64,000 nucleotides of DNA. It comes from Kitasatospora sp. NBC_00374 (lineage in GTDB: Bacteria; Actinomycetota; Actinomycetes; Streptomycetales; Streptomycetaceae). The stretch lies in contig NZ_CP107964.1 of assembly GCF_041434935.1 (NCBI RefSeq), positions 3,844,001 through 3,908,000 of the forward strand. The letters are read 5' to 3'. Positions 53,683-61,885 of this stretch are shown here, in pieces (position 1 is the first letter of the stretch; each line of letters begins with the position of its first letter). The notes beneath the pieces were generated by a model, which saw only the letters and a program-made list of their open reading frames with translations, had not been told where the DNA came from and did no database searches. A program made the position numbers and the translations under genes.

Positions 53683-54123
53683 TCAGCGGTTCCGGCCGAG
53701 GCAGAGCACGAACATGCTGCTGCTGCGCTCCTCCGAGTAGGAGGCCTCCACCCCGTCGACGGTGTCGCACTGCGACTCGTCGGCGGTGCGGACCACCTTG
53801 AGCACCTTGAACTCCGCGTTGGCCGCGCCGCAGTCCACGACGCTCACGTCGGGCTTGGCGTCGGTCCCCGCGTTGTGGACGCAGCTGCCGACCTCGGCGG
53901 TCGTCGGCGCGTCCCGCATGACGTACCCGGCGACGAACAGCGCCGCCACGATGGCCGCCACGAGGACGAGCGCCGTCAGGGCGGCCCGCAGGCGGCTCCT
54001 CCTCGGCGGCTCGGTGGAGGCGGGCGGGAACGCCTGCTGGGGAGTGACGTTCTCGTCCTCGGCGGCCTGCGAGTCCGGCGAGGTCGATGGGGTCTGCGGG
54101 GTCTGCGGGGTCGACGGGGTTGT
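53683..54123 (-). CDS. Small membrane-anchored protein, LppU/SCO3897-like, copy 2
   Basis: 146 aa, paralogous to the 53061-53465 protein: Pro/Thr-rich N-terminus with TPQTPQTP repeats, RRSRLR, one membrane helix, then GSCVHNAGTDAKPDVSVVDCGAANAEFKVLKVV and a terminal FVLCLGRN. The four Cys are conserved. The likely start is TTG, giving L(M)TTPSTP parallel to MTTPPTP of copy 1, with GAGGACC upstream. A GTG at 54045 is an alternative. The copies keep high identity outside the linker. Confidence 0.78.
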   Translation of the reverse strand, partial: TTPSTPQTPQTPSTSPDSQAAEDENVTPQQAFPPASTEPPRRSRLRAALTALVLVAAIVAALFVAGYVMRDAPTTAEVGSCVHNAGTDAKPDVSVVDCGAANAEFKVLKVVRTADESQCDTVDGVEASYSEERSSSMFVLCLGRNR

Positions 54124-54407
54124 CAACGGAGGTCCTCGGGATCGGTCCGGGCACGGCGGCCCGGGTACGGCGGTCGGAGCGCAAGGTCTTGAGCGCAAGG
54201 GTCGGAGCGTCGGCCGACCGTACGGGATCGAGTGGCCCGGTCTGAAGATCCGACCGCCGATAGTTGCCCAGTCGTGTCCGGGAACCGTCCGAAACCCGGG
54301 CGGACCGGCTGACCCCGGCTCAGCTCCGCCCGTGCGGCGGGCCGGTCCACCCGGCCGGTGACGGTACGACAGAATCGGCGCTCAGGACGGATCCGAAAGA
54401 GGCATCG

Positions 54408-55085
54408 ATGGGGATCTTTTCGTCGCGCAATCGGTCGAACGACCGGTCAAGCGCTCAGCCAGGCGGTCAGGGGCCGCGCCCGGCACCACCGCCGGAGCTG
54501 GCGGCCCGGGCGGCGGCCCACCCTGGCGGCTGGATGTACGAGATCGCCGCCGAGTACGTGGACGACCCGGACGGCTACGTGCCGCCTGAGGCCGTCCGCC
54601 GGGGCTGGCGGGTGGGCCAGGACGGCACGCTGACCGGCGAGTTCACCGACAACCCGGGTTTCGGACCGCCCCAGGACGACTTCGCGAGACTGACCTCGCC
54701 CGACCACTGGCTCGACTGGCTGGGCAAGGACCCGGCCGGGGCCGTGCGCGGGTCGATCGCCGGAATCCTCGGCGACCAAACCCCCGGGGCGGTGGTCGAG
54801 TGGCTCAAGGTCACGGAGGATCCGCGTTTCCTCACCGGCGGCCGCCCCGACCCGGCGGACGCGCAGCGCGTCACGGTGACCCGGGCCGGGGCCGCGGTGC
54901 CGTTCGCGCTGTCCGTGACCGCGCCCGGGCACCGGCGGGAGGTGTTGTGGGGGGTGTTCACCTGGGCTGCGGCCGGGCTGGACCAGCCGCAGCGGCACGA
55001 CCGGGTCTGGTTCGACCTGGGGGCCGACGCCGACTGGGCGGAGGAGCAGCTGCGGTCGCGCATCTACGAGGTCGGGGAGGGCTGA
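54408..55085 (+). CDS. Conserved hypothetical protein, 225 aa
   Basis: A Gly/Pro/Arg-rich N-terminal ~40 residues precede a folded region with GGWMYEIAAEYVDDPDGYVPPEAVRRGWRV, DHWLDWLGKDPAGAVRGSIAGIL and a C-terminal RVWFDLGADADWAEEQLRSRIYEV. There is no signal or membrane segment. GAGG is well placed before the ATG giving MGIFSSRNRS. Its role was not recognised. It is convergent with the serpin gene across 32 bp. Confidence 0.72.
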   Translation: MGIFSSRNRSNDRSSAQPGGQGPRPAPPPELAARAAAHPGGWMYEIAAEYVDDPDGYVPPEAVRRGWRVGQDGTLTGEFTDNPGFGPPQDDFARLTSPDHWLDWLGKDPAGAVRGSIAGILGDQTPGAVVEWLKVTEDPRFLTGGRPDPADAQRVTVTRAGAAVPFALSVTAPGHRREVLWGVFTWAAAGLDQPQRHDRVWFDLGADADWAEEQLRSRIYEVGEG

Positions 55086-55117
55086 GCACCCCGCACCGAC
55101 CGCGAGGGACGGCCCGG

Positions 55118-56323
55118 TCAGCGCCTGCCGCCGGCGTCGTCCGACGGTTCGGTGACCCAGCCCGCCGCCAGGGCGAGGCCGGACGGGCGGTGGACCGCGA
55201 GGAAGGCGAAGGGCCGGTCGAGGAGCACCTCGGCCACCGTGATCCGCCCGCCCGGCGGGCGCTGTCCGACGCTCCTGCGGGACATCGTCATGGCGGTGAC
55301 GGCGGCCGCCTCGAAGCCGAGCCGGCCGAAGGTGGCGGTGGCGCTCTGCCCGGCCTGGGAGACGAACAGCGGCTCGGCCGGAGCAATCCCCGGGAATCCC
55401 CCCGGGCCGGAGGCCGTGGCGAGGCCGAACAGGCCCGCTCTGGCGAGCAGGTCGTGCTCGGCGTCGACCGTGAAGGGGACCGTGGTGAGCGCGAGCCGGT
55501 TCCCCGGCCGGGCGCTCTCCTCCTCCCGGACCGTCAGAGCGGGCCACCGGCCGCCGTCCGGCCGGGTGGCGGCACGGGCGGGGCTGCGCGGGGTGCGGCC
55601 GTCCAGCAGGTCCAGTCCGGCGGCGAGCACGGCGGCGAGCGGCGCGTCCGCGGTACCGGTCAGCAGGTGGACGTCGATGTCACCGGTGCCGGGCAGGCGT
55701 ACCTCGGTGACCGGTCCGGCCGCGGTGTCCGCCACCGCGAGCCGGTCGTACAGCGCCGGACTGTCGACGTGCAGGGCGGCGAGCTCGCGGCCGCCCCACG
55801 GGCCCGCGGCCGGCCGGATCCGGGTGGGGCCGAAGGGGTGCAGCCACTCGGTGCGTACGATCAGCGCGCTCGCCAGGACCAGCCGGAGGGTGGGGTCCGG
55901 CTGCACCGGCATGGTCCTGATCAGCCCGCCGGTACGGTGGTCCGCCCAGGCGTTCAGACGGGCCCGGTCCACGGCGGGGTCGCCGGTGAGCCGGGCATGG
56001 GCGCCGGGTCCCAGTTCGGCCAGCCAGCCCTCGTCCAGGTGCAGGTCCTTGCGGGTCCAGAGCCCGATCGCCGCGCTCGCGCCGGGCAGGCCGCGGACGG
56101 TGTCGAGGAGGGCGCGGGCCCGTTCGGCGGCTCCCTCGGCGGGCAGGCCGAGCGCCTCGGCCAGCTCCGCGCGGACCGGCCGGTCCGCGCCCGCCGCGAG
56201 GAAGGCCAGCAGGGGCCAGACGCCGACCGCGGTGAGGACGGTCGACGTCCGTCCGTCGAGCTCCCCGGCCCAGCGCGCGGTGAGCGAGTTGACTGCCCGT
56301 GTGGTGGTCTCCGCCGTGTCCAA
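55118..56323 (-). CDS. Serpin family protein (possible protease inhibitor)
   Basis: 401 aa, in the serpin range. It starts RAVNSLTARWAGEL and ends with the serpin C-terminal signature LDRPFAFLAVHRPSGLALAAGWVTEP. The hinge before the reactive centre reads GFEAAAVTAM, close to the inhibitory consensus EAAAAT, and the exposed loop includes MSRRSVGQ, so a trypsin-like target is possible. There is no signal peptide, so it may act inside the cell. The TTG at 56323 is the only suitable start after the upstream gene; GGGGGCGGG precedes it. It sits 40 bp after the kinase gene in the same direction. Confidence 0.8.
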   Translation of the reverse strand: MDTAETTTRAVNSLTARWAGELDGRTSTVLTAVGVWPLLAFLAAGADRPVRAELAEALGLPAEGAAERARALLDTVRGLPGASAAIGLWTRKDLHLDEGWLAELGPGAHARLTGDPAVDRARLNAWADHRTGGLIRTMPVQPDPTLRLVLASALIVRTEWLHPFGPTRIRPAAGPWGGRELAALHVDSPALYDRLAVADTAAGPVTEVRLPGTGDIDVHLLTGTADAPLAAVLAAGLDLLDGRTPRSPARAATRPDGGRWPALTVREEESARPGNRLALTTVPFTVDAEHDLLARAGLFGLATASGPGGFPGIAPAEPLFVSQAGQSATATFGRLGFEAAAVTAMTMSRRSVGQRPPGGRITVAEVLLDRPFAFLAVHRPSGLALAAGWVTEPSDDAGGRR

Positions 56324-56363
56324 TGCCCGCCCCCAGGTCGCTACCGGTCGATACCCGATCGGA

Positions 56364-57425
56364 TCAATCAGCTGATGGTAGAAGCGGATTGGGGCTGTGC
56401 GCAGCGAGGTCCGGCTGCGGCCCGAAGTCCGCGCCGACCAGCAGCTGGTGCAGCTCGGCCAGGTCCACGGCGGTGTCCAGGCTCCGGGCGGCGAGCCAGG
56501 CCGCCGCGCCCGCGCCGTTGCCGGCATGACCGATCCCCGCTTCGGGCCAGTGGTCGGCCACCCGGGTGCGGACGGCCTCGGCGAGTGGCGAGGAGACGTC
56601 GAGGACACCGCCGGCCAGCACCACCGGGAGTGCGGACCCGGGCTCGCGCACGGTCCCGAGGGTCTCCAGCAGGTGATCGGCCGCCCGCTCGACCAGGCCA
56701 CGGGCGGCCGGGTCACCGGCCCTGGCCGCGTCGAGGACGAGGGGGGCGAGCCGCGCCAGCCGTACGGGCGGCCCGGCGTGGACGGCGCCGATCAGCGCGG
56801 CGCGCAGGCGTAGCGGTGACGGCGGCTCCTGGGCGGTGGGTGACCCGGGCCCCGCGGGCGGCTCGGGCAGCAGGGCGGCGAGCACGTCGGCCGCGAGGCC
56901 GGTCAGGGGCAGGTCGCCGCGGTCGACGGCGGAGAGCGCGGTGCGGACGGCGGCCCGGCCGAGCCAGAAGCCCGAGCCCCGGTCACCGAGCAGCCAGCCG
57001 TGGCCGTCGGCGCAGCGGACCATGGTGAAGTCGTGGAACAGCGCCGCGACCGCGCCCGTGCCGCTGATCAGCGCGGTGCCGTCCGGGCGGCTGGTGCCCG
57101 CCGCGTACGCCAGCTCGACGTCACCGGTGAGCCGGGGTGCGCGCGGCAGGCCGGCGCCGGCCCAGATCCGGGCCAGCTCCGGGGCGCCCGCCCGGCCGCC
57201 GGCCAGGCCGAGCACGCCGGCGGCGACCCGGGCCGGGTCGAGGTCGGCGAGCGCGGCGCCGAGGGTGTCGGCGATGGCCCGGGCGGCGGCCGGTTCACCG
57301 TTGGAGACCGGGTTTCCGCCGGGGCCGCGGGCTGCGCCCAGGATCCGTCCGGTGAGGTCGGCGACCAGGACGCGGGTGGTGGAGCCGCCGACGTCCAGGC
57401 CGAGGACGAGGGGGCTCGTGGTCAC
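56364..57425 (-). CDS. BadF/BadG-type ATPase, N-acetylglucosamine kinase-like
   Basis: 353 aa ASKHA-fold sugar kinase. LGLDVGGSTTRVLVADLTGR is the phosphate-1 loop, ISGTGAVAALF the phosphate-2 region, WLLGDRGSGFWLGR is typical of eukaryote-like GlcNAc kinases, and VVLAGGVLD is the adenosine motif. The GTG start overlaps the stop of the SIS-domain gene by 4 bases. With the SIS protein and a DasR-like operator upstream it probably serves amino-sugar metabolism. Confidence 0.88.
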   Translation of the reverse strand: MTTSPLVLGLDVGGSTTRVLVADLTGRILGAARGPGGNPVSNGEPAAARAIADTLGAALADLDPARVAAGVLGLAGGRAGAPELARIWAGAGLPRAPRLTGDVELAYAAGTSRPDGTALISGTGAVAALFHDFTMVRCADGHGWLLGDRGSGFWLGRAAVRTALSAVDRGDLPLTGLAADVLAALLPEPPAGPGSPTAQEPPSPLRLRAALIGAVHAGPPVRLARLAPLVLDAARAGDPAARGLVERAADHLLETLGTVREPGSALPVVLAGGVLDVSSPLAEAVRTRVADHWPEAGIGHAGNGAGAAAWLAARSLDTAVDLAELHQLLVGADFGPQPDLAAHSPNPLLPSAD

Positions 57426-58177
57426 GAGGCGCGCCGGATGCGGCCGACGTAGCGGGCCTCCAGGGCTCGGTTGTGCTCGTCGCCGCCGGGGATGTTGGCC
57501 GACAGGTAGACCGGTGGAACGCCGCCGGTCTGCTCGATCCGGCGGATCACCTCGGCGACGATCTGCTGGGCGAGCAGGGCGGCGGTGATGGAGGAGATAC
57601 CGCAGGCCCTGGCGCCGCCCGCCATCGGGAGGACGGCGTCGCCGTACGGGGCGCCGTTGTCGAGGACGACGTCGGCGAGGTCGCGCAGCCGCAGGCCGGA
57701 GGGGTGCTTGGGCTCGACCCGGGCGGTGTGTTCGGCGGAGGTGATGACGATCAGGGGATGGCCGTGGCGCTTGGCCAGGTGGGCGAGTTCGACCACGCAG
57801 CCGTTGACGCCGGAGTTGGAGGCCAGCACGAAGACGTCGGCGGGGTGCGGGGCGGTGAGCTCCCAGAGGAGGGCGGCGGACTCGGTGCCGCGTTCCAGTT
57901 CGGGGCCTTCGAGGATCTCGACCGGGCGGCCGCCGCGCAGCACCACGTCGCGCAGGGCGATCCGGTTGGTGGGGACGAGGCCGCCGGCGCGGCCGGCGAT
58001 CTCCATCGCGAGGGCCTCCGAGTGTCCGGTGCCGAAGGCCTGGACGACGCCGTCGGCGGCGAGCGCGGCCACGATCAACTCGGCTGCCGCCGCGACCCCT
58101 TCGGCCTGCTCCTTGCTGACGCGGTCGATGGCGGCGTGGGCCGCGGCCGCGAAGTCCGCTGCTGAGGGAGAGGGCAC
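57422..58177 (-). CDS. SIS-domain protein (sugar phosphate isomerase/etherase-like)
   Basis: 251 aa. An N-terminal helix (FAAAAHAAIDRVSKEQAEGVAAAAE) precedes the SIS fold: VVQAFGTGHSEALAMEIAGRAGG binds sugar phosphate, followed by DVFVLASNSGVNGCVVELA and HPLIVITSAEH. It resembles GmhA/MurQ-like SIS proteins but is not a clear match to a characterised enzyme. AAGGAGG 7 bases upstream supports the GTG start. It is first gene of the operon with the GlcNAc-kinase-like protein. Confidence 0.88.
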   Translation of the reverse strand: MPSPSAADFAAAAHAAIDRVSKEQAEGVAAAAELIVAALAADGVVQAFGTGHSEALAMEIAGRAGGLVPTNRIALRDVVLRGGRPVEILEGPELERGTESAALLWELTAPHPADVFVLASNSGVNGCVVELAHLAKRHGHPLIVITSAEHTARVEPKHPSGLRLRDLADVVLDNGAPYGDAVLPMAGGARACGISSITAALLAQQIVAEVIRRIEQTGGVPPVYLSANIPGGDEHNRALEARYVGRIRRAS

Positions 58178-58242
58178 CGATGGCCTCCTTGTCGTGGTCC
58201 GGTGGTGGCCACTATTGGGGCGGTCGAGGCGTGGTGTCAATG

Positions 58243-58258
58243 AGTGGACTAGACCAGT
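58243..58258 (-). promoter_or_regulatory. DasR operator-like (dre) site upstream of the SIS/kinase operon
   Basis: On the minus strand ACTGGTCTAGTCCACT matches the dre consensus A(C/G)TGGTCTAGACCA(G/C)T at all but one position when the degenerate bases are allowed. It lies 66 bp before the SIS start codon, in promoter range. DasR represses amino-sugar genes and is released by GlcN-6-P, which fits the downstream genes. Confidence 0.75.
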
Positions 58259-58344
58259 TGGCGGTATCGGCGAACGGGTGACGACGGACGGCTGCCGGCC
58301 GCCGGACAACGGATTCTGACCGCTCGTCACTCCGGTGACCGGGG

Positions 58345-59049
58345 TCAGCGCCGGGTGAAGCGGCCCAGGAGCTGGTGGCGCCAGAGCCATCCCGGCAGGT
58401 GGCGGCGGGGGACGAAGGCCCACAGGTCGTCGTCGGCCGGGTTGCCGCGCGGGAGCTCGCGCAGCAGGGCCAGGCTGTCACCGTCGACGACGCCGTGCAG
58501 GCGGGCGGTGTGGGCGAGGGCCACGGCGGCCTGGTCGCGGTAGCCGGGATCGGCCAGCGCGCGGGCGACCCGCGGGAGGATCACGGCCGGGTCGGGGTGG
58601 GTGACCGCGAGGCCGATCAGGGCGACGCCGGCGCTGGGGTCCGCGCGGTCGAGGGCCGCGTCGACCTCCTCGGGGCGGTCGGTGCCCATCAGGGCGGAGG
58701 TCGAGGACCAGTCCATGCCGTGTCCGGCGGCGGCACGGTCGAGCAGGAACTCCTGGCGCCCGGCGGCGGACGGGGTGCCCGCCAGACAGCCGTCGAGGTA
58801 GGTCCAGACCCGCTCGGGGCCGTCCCTGCCGTCGGCCAGTTCCCGGCAGGCGGCGAGCAGCCGCTCGTCGTCCTCCAGGTGTTCGAGGCGGGCGAAGTCG
58901 CCGGCCCGGGTGTCGAGGTCACAGCGACGCAGGAAGGCCAGCCAGCGGGTGTCGTCGGCGTCCAGGCAGCCGCGGAGGTGGGCCCAGGCCAGCTCGCCGG
59001 CGTCCAGGGCGGCGGCGTATCGGGCCAGTTCGGCGAGGTCGGAGGGCAT
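58345..59049 (-). CDS. Hypothetical protein, 234 aa (helical repeat-like)
   Basis: An Asp/Leu/Ala-rich soluble protein with repeated helical stretches (LAELARYAAALDAGELAWAHLRGCLDADD, DPSAGVALIGLAVTHPDPAVILPRVARALADPGYRDQAAVALAHTARLHG), the latter HEAT-like. There is no signal or catalytic motif. It begins at the ATG giving MPSDLAELA and lies downstream of the secreted lipase on the same strand with an 86-bp gap. Function unknown. Confidence 0.7.
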   Translation of the reverse strand: MPSDLAELARYAAALDAGELAWAHLRGCLDADDTRWLAFLRRCDLDTRAGDFARLEHLEDDERLLAACRELADGRDGPERVWTYLDGCLAGTPSAAGRQEFLLDRAAAGHGMDWSSTSALMGTDRPEEVDAALDRADPSAGVALIGLAVTHPDPAVILPRVARALADPGYRDQAAVALAHTARLHGVVDGDSLALLRELPRGNPADDDLWAFVPRRHLPGWLWRHQLLGRFTRR

Positions 59050-59135
59050 CGGACGACCCTATCCCAGCCGCGCTGCGCGGCCGCCGACACCGGTGCGGGA
59101 CCGGGTGGTGCCCCGGCCCCCACCGACGGGGGTCG

Positions 59136-60800
59136 TCAGCCGTGCAGGTAGACGATGCCCAGCTTCTCCAGCCGCCAGTGCTGGTCCGCCGCGCCGCTGT
59201 CGGCGGCGAGCTGCACCAGCGGGTTGCCCTGGCCGTCGCGGGCGGTGGCGGCCGCCGCGACCTTGCCCTGGTCCTGGGCGGAAGCGATCTTGTAGGTGCC
59301 GTCGCCGACCGCCGTGAGCATCCAGTGCTGGTTGGCGCCGCCGTGACACCGCCACTGCAGCAGCGGGGTGCCGGGGGCGGTGGAGCCGCCACTGGCGTCC
59401 AGGCACATGGCGCGGTTGCCGCTGAAGTCCAGCTCGTAGCCGCCGTCCGACGTGCTCTCGAAGACGAAGGACTGGTTCAGGCTGCCGGCCGCCGGATAGA
59501 CGATGGCGCTGCGGCCGTCGGTCGAGTCGCCGTAGGTGCCGCCGCCGGCGAGGTCCAGCACCGTGCCGGTGGCGGCGTTGGTGAGCTGGTACCAGGAGCC
59601 GTCCTCGGGGTGGTCCGGGAAGGGCCGGCCGGGGGTGAGCGGGGTGATGGAGGTGGTGTTCTGCTGGTCGAGGCTGCAGAACGCCTGTTCCAGCGCGGGC
59701 TGCCGGTAGAACTGCGCCAGGCAGACCGCCTCGGCCCGGTAGCCCGCGACCCGCAGGTGGTACGACTGCCGGACCATGTTCATGCACACCCCGGGGATGC
59801 CGATCTCCTGGTCGCAGCCGTTGCGGGTGCGCTCGGAGAGGTCGATGACGTCACCGTTGGTGTACTCGTACGGCGAGCTGGTCCACTCGGCGCAGACCTC
59901 GTGGCCGAAACTGACCCGGCGCTGGTCCAGGTAGCGCACCCCGGGCACCTGGGAGACGGCCTGCCGCAGCGCGTCGCTGAGCATCGGGACGACCAGGTTG
60001 TGGCCCCAGGCGAGGTCCTCGGGGAAGGCCGGGCAGCCGTCGGCGACCTTGCCGGCGTAGTCGTTGCGCCGGATGTCGGGGGTGATCGGGGTGAAGTACG
60101 ACTGGTAGACCAGCTGGTACGAGGAGTCCTGGTACCCGGCCCCGCGCATGGTGTTGCGGATGTCGGTGAGCGCGGCGACCACCTTGGGCTTGACGCCCTC
60201 GGCCCGCCGGGCGATCTCCGGGGTGCCGATGGTGTCGCGGCAGCCCTGGGACTTGGGGATCGGGAAGTACTGGGCCAGGCAGCTCAGCATGATGCCGCTG
60301 AAGTCGAAGTCGTCGTTGGCGCCGATCGTGACGACCACCATCTTGACGTCGTACTGGCTTGCCACCTGGGCGAGTCGGACGTCCTGCTTGGGCTCGCCGA
60401 AGTCTCCGCTGCCGCCGCCGGTGATCTTCGCCAGTTCGGGGTCGCTGACCAGGTCGCCGGTCTGCGCGCCGGAGCAGGCGAGGTCGATCGGGGTGAGCCC
60501 GCCGAGACCGGTGACGAAGATCTCCGACTTGCCGCTGCGGTGGCAGTAGTTGGTCGGGGTGTCGGTGCCGGGGGTGTAGTCGTCGCCGGTGTCGGTGCCG
60601 GCGCCCTCCCCCGAGATGGCGCTGTCGCCGAGCGCGACGATCGCGGGGGCCTTCGCCGCCGGCCCCGCGGCGGACGGCCCGGTGTCCGCGGCGAGCGCGC
60701 TGGGCATCGCACCCAGGCCGAGGGCGAGGGACAGTCCGGCGGCGGCCAGCAGGGCCACCGGCCGGCCCCTGTACGGACCTGACAATCGAGACCTGATCAC
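59136..60800 (-). CDS. Secreted SGNH/GDSL lipase-esterase with C-terminal ricin-type lectin domain
   Basis: 554 aa. The signal peptide (RSRLSGPYRGRPVALLAAAGLSLALGLGAMPSALA) ends near residue 37. The SGNH domain (about 50-400) has VALGDSAISGEGAG with nucleophile Ser60 and VVTIGANDDFDFSGI (block III). Several Cys pairs suggest disulfides. Residues ~425-554 form a ricin B/beta-trefoil with QxW-type repeats (LNQSFVFE, ANQHWML, ADQHWRLEKL), so a carbohydrate-binding module. The GTG start is supported by AGGGAG. It likely hydrolyses extracellular esters while bound to polysaccharide. Confidence 0.92.
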   Translation of the reverse strand: MIRSRLSGPYRGRPVALLAAAGLSLALGLGAMPSALAADTGPSAAGPAAKAPAIVALGDSAISGEGAGTDTGDDYTPGTDTPTNYCHRSGKSEIFVTGLGGLTPIDLACSGAQTGDLVSDPELAKITGGGSGDFGEPKQDVRLAQVASQYDVKMVVVTIGANDDFDFSGIMLSCLAQYFPIPKSQGCRDTIGTPEIARRAEGVKPKVVAALTDIRNTMRGAGYQDSSYQLVYQSYFTPITPDIRRNDYAGKVADGCPAFPEDLAWGHNLVVPMLSDALRQAVSQVPGVRYLDQRRVSFGHEVCAEWTSSPYEYTNGDVIDLSERTRNGCDQEIGIPGVCMNMVRQSYHLRVAGYRAEAVCLAQFYRQPALEQAFCSLDQQNTTSITPLTPGRPFPDHPEDGSWYQLTNAATGTVLDLAGGGTYGDSTDGRSAIVYPAAGSLNQSFVFESTSDGGYELDFSGNRAMCLDASGGSTAPGTPLLQWRCHGGANQHWMLTAVGDGTYKIASAQDQGKVAAAATARDGQGNPLVQLAADSGAADQHWRLEKLGIVYLHG

Positions 60801-60921
60801 GCATGACTCCCTGGGGGTGGGGGCCACTCGGCGTGCGCCGGGTGGCGCGGAGCATGGAGCGTGCGGTGGCACCGTCCCGGCCGGTGGGGGGTTGCGCTGC
60901 GGGCCGGAACGAGGGCTGAAC

Positions 60922-60956
60922 ATGAGTCAGGCTCATATGTTAGGTACTGACCAGTA
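60922..60956. promoter_or_regulatory. Operator-like dyads upstream of the lipase gene
   Basis: Two inverted repeats lie close together: ATGAG-5-CTCAT (60922-60936) and TACTG-AC-CAGTA (60945-60956). They are 122-156 bp upstream of the lipase GTG in the most A/T-rich part of the gap, so they probably mark the promoter and a repressor site. Confidence 0.45.
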
Positions 60957-60991
60957 ACGCAACAAGAGTCCGGACGGCGCCGAAAACGGCA

Positions 60992-61039
60992 GGGCCGCCG
61001 CTCCGCGTCTCAGGAGGGGGAGAGACGGAGCGGCGGCCC
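60992..61039 (-). terminator. Strong hairpin downstream of the first chaplin
   Basis: GGGCCGCCGCTCCG...TCTC pairs with GAGACGGAGCGGCGGCCC apart from a 2-base bulge, giving an 18-bp stem with a 10-base purine-rich loop. It begins 50 bases after the chaplin stop and insulates the lipase gene. Confidence 0.75.
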
Positions 61040-61088
61040 GGATACGGCGGAATCGACCAGCAGGTCGGCTAGGACCTGTGGGTCAGCG

Positions 61089-61328
61089 TCAGCCGACGTT
61101 GGCGCAGGAGTTGCCGAAGGCCGGGTTCAGCAGGCCGATGATGTCCACCGAGTTGCCGCAGACGTTGACCGGGATGTGCACCGGGACCTGAGCCTGGTTG
61201 CCGCTCAGCACGCCGGGGGAGCCCGCCGTGACGCCCTCGGCGCTGGAGCTCGCCATGGCGGAGCCCGCACCAGCCGCAACGATGCCGACGACGGCGGCGC
61301 CGACAGCGGCAACCTTCTTGACGCTCAT
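61089..61328 (-). CDS. Short chaplin (79 aa)
   Basis: A secreted hydrophobic surface protein that assembles into amyloid rodlets on aerial hyphae and spores. The signal peptide (KKVAAVGAAVVGIVAAGAGSAMA) ends near residue 26. The mature ~50 residues form one chaplin domain: GVLSGNQAQVPVHIPVNVCGNSVDIIGLLNPAFGNSCANVG with the two conserved Cys. GAGGAG precedes the ATG. It is divergent from the second chaplin, sharing a 260-bp promoter region. Confidence 0.95.
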   Translation of the reverse strand: MSVKKVAAVGAAVVGIVAAGAGSAMASSSAEGVTAGSPGVLSGNQAQVPVHIPVNVCGNSVDIIGLLNPAFGNSCANVG

Positions 61329-61588
61329 ATGAGTCTCCTCGAAAAATCAGATCTTCCGTTTGCCAGGCACCGTTGGCTCGGCACGGAAGCGCACAGGGCG
61401 TGCACCACCCCCAACGAAGCCCTGGGAAGGCGGTTCCGGCGCCAGGGCGACATTCACCCGGTTGCATTAATGAAGGCATTCGGGTGATCACGTGGCCCAC
61501 CCGTTTCCCCGCGCGTGCCGGCTCGTTCTCCCTGGCGAAACCAGCTCCACCCGGTGCTCGCCCTCGGGCGAAGAAATGAGACCTCACC

Positions 61589-61885
61589 ATGCGCAAGCTC
61601 GCCTACGGCGCGTTCGGTTCTGCCGCGGCCGCGGCCCTGCTGCTCGGCTCCGCCGGCATCGCCGCCGCCGGTGGCGCGTCGGCCGAGGGTGTCACCGCCG
61701 GCTCCCCCGGCATCGCCGCCGCCGGTGGCGCGTCGGCCGAGGGTGTCACCGCCGGCTCCCCCGGCGTGCTGTCGGGCAACCAGCTCCAGGTCCCGGTGCA
61801 CGTGCCGATCAACCTGTGCGGCAACACCGTCGACATCATCGGCCTGCTCAACCCGGCGTTCGGCAACTCCTGCCTCAACGCCTGA
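61589..61885 (+). CDS. Short chaplin with internally duplicated N-terminal segment (98 aa)
   Basis: A signal peptide is followed by two identical 18-residue units GIAAAGGASAEGVTAGSP, then the chaplin domain GVLSGNQLQVPVHVPINLCGNTVDIIGLLNPAFGNSCLNA with both Cys. The duplication spans the probable signal-peptidase region (ASA), so two cleavage sites may exist. Without it the protein would be 80 aa, like its neighbours. The RBS is weak (GAGACC). Confidence 0.93.
   Translation: MRKLAYGAFGSAAAAALLLGSAGIAAAGGASAEGVTAGSPGIAAAGGASAEGVTAGSPGVLSGNQLQVPVHVPINLCGNTVDIIGLLNPAFGNSCLNA
61655..61762 (+). repeat. Perfect 54-bp tandem duplication inside a chaplin gene
   Basis: Units 61655-61708 and 61709-61762 are identical base for base, each encoding 18 residues. 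Identity at silent positions points to a very recent duplication, or to conversion, or to an assembly artefact. Confidence 0.95.

Noticed and set aside
61655..61762. 54-bp direct repeat considered as a mobile-element footprint or att site
   Set aside because: It is in frame inside a chaplin coding sequence, immediately tandem, with no flanking integrase or terminal repeats.
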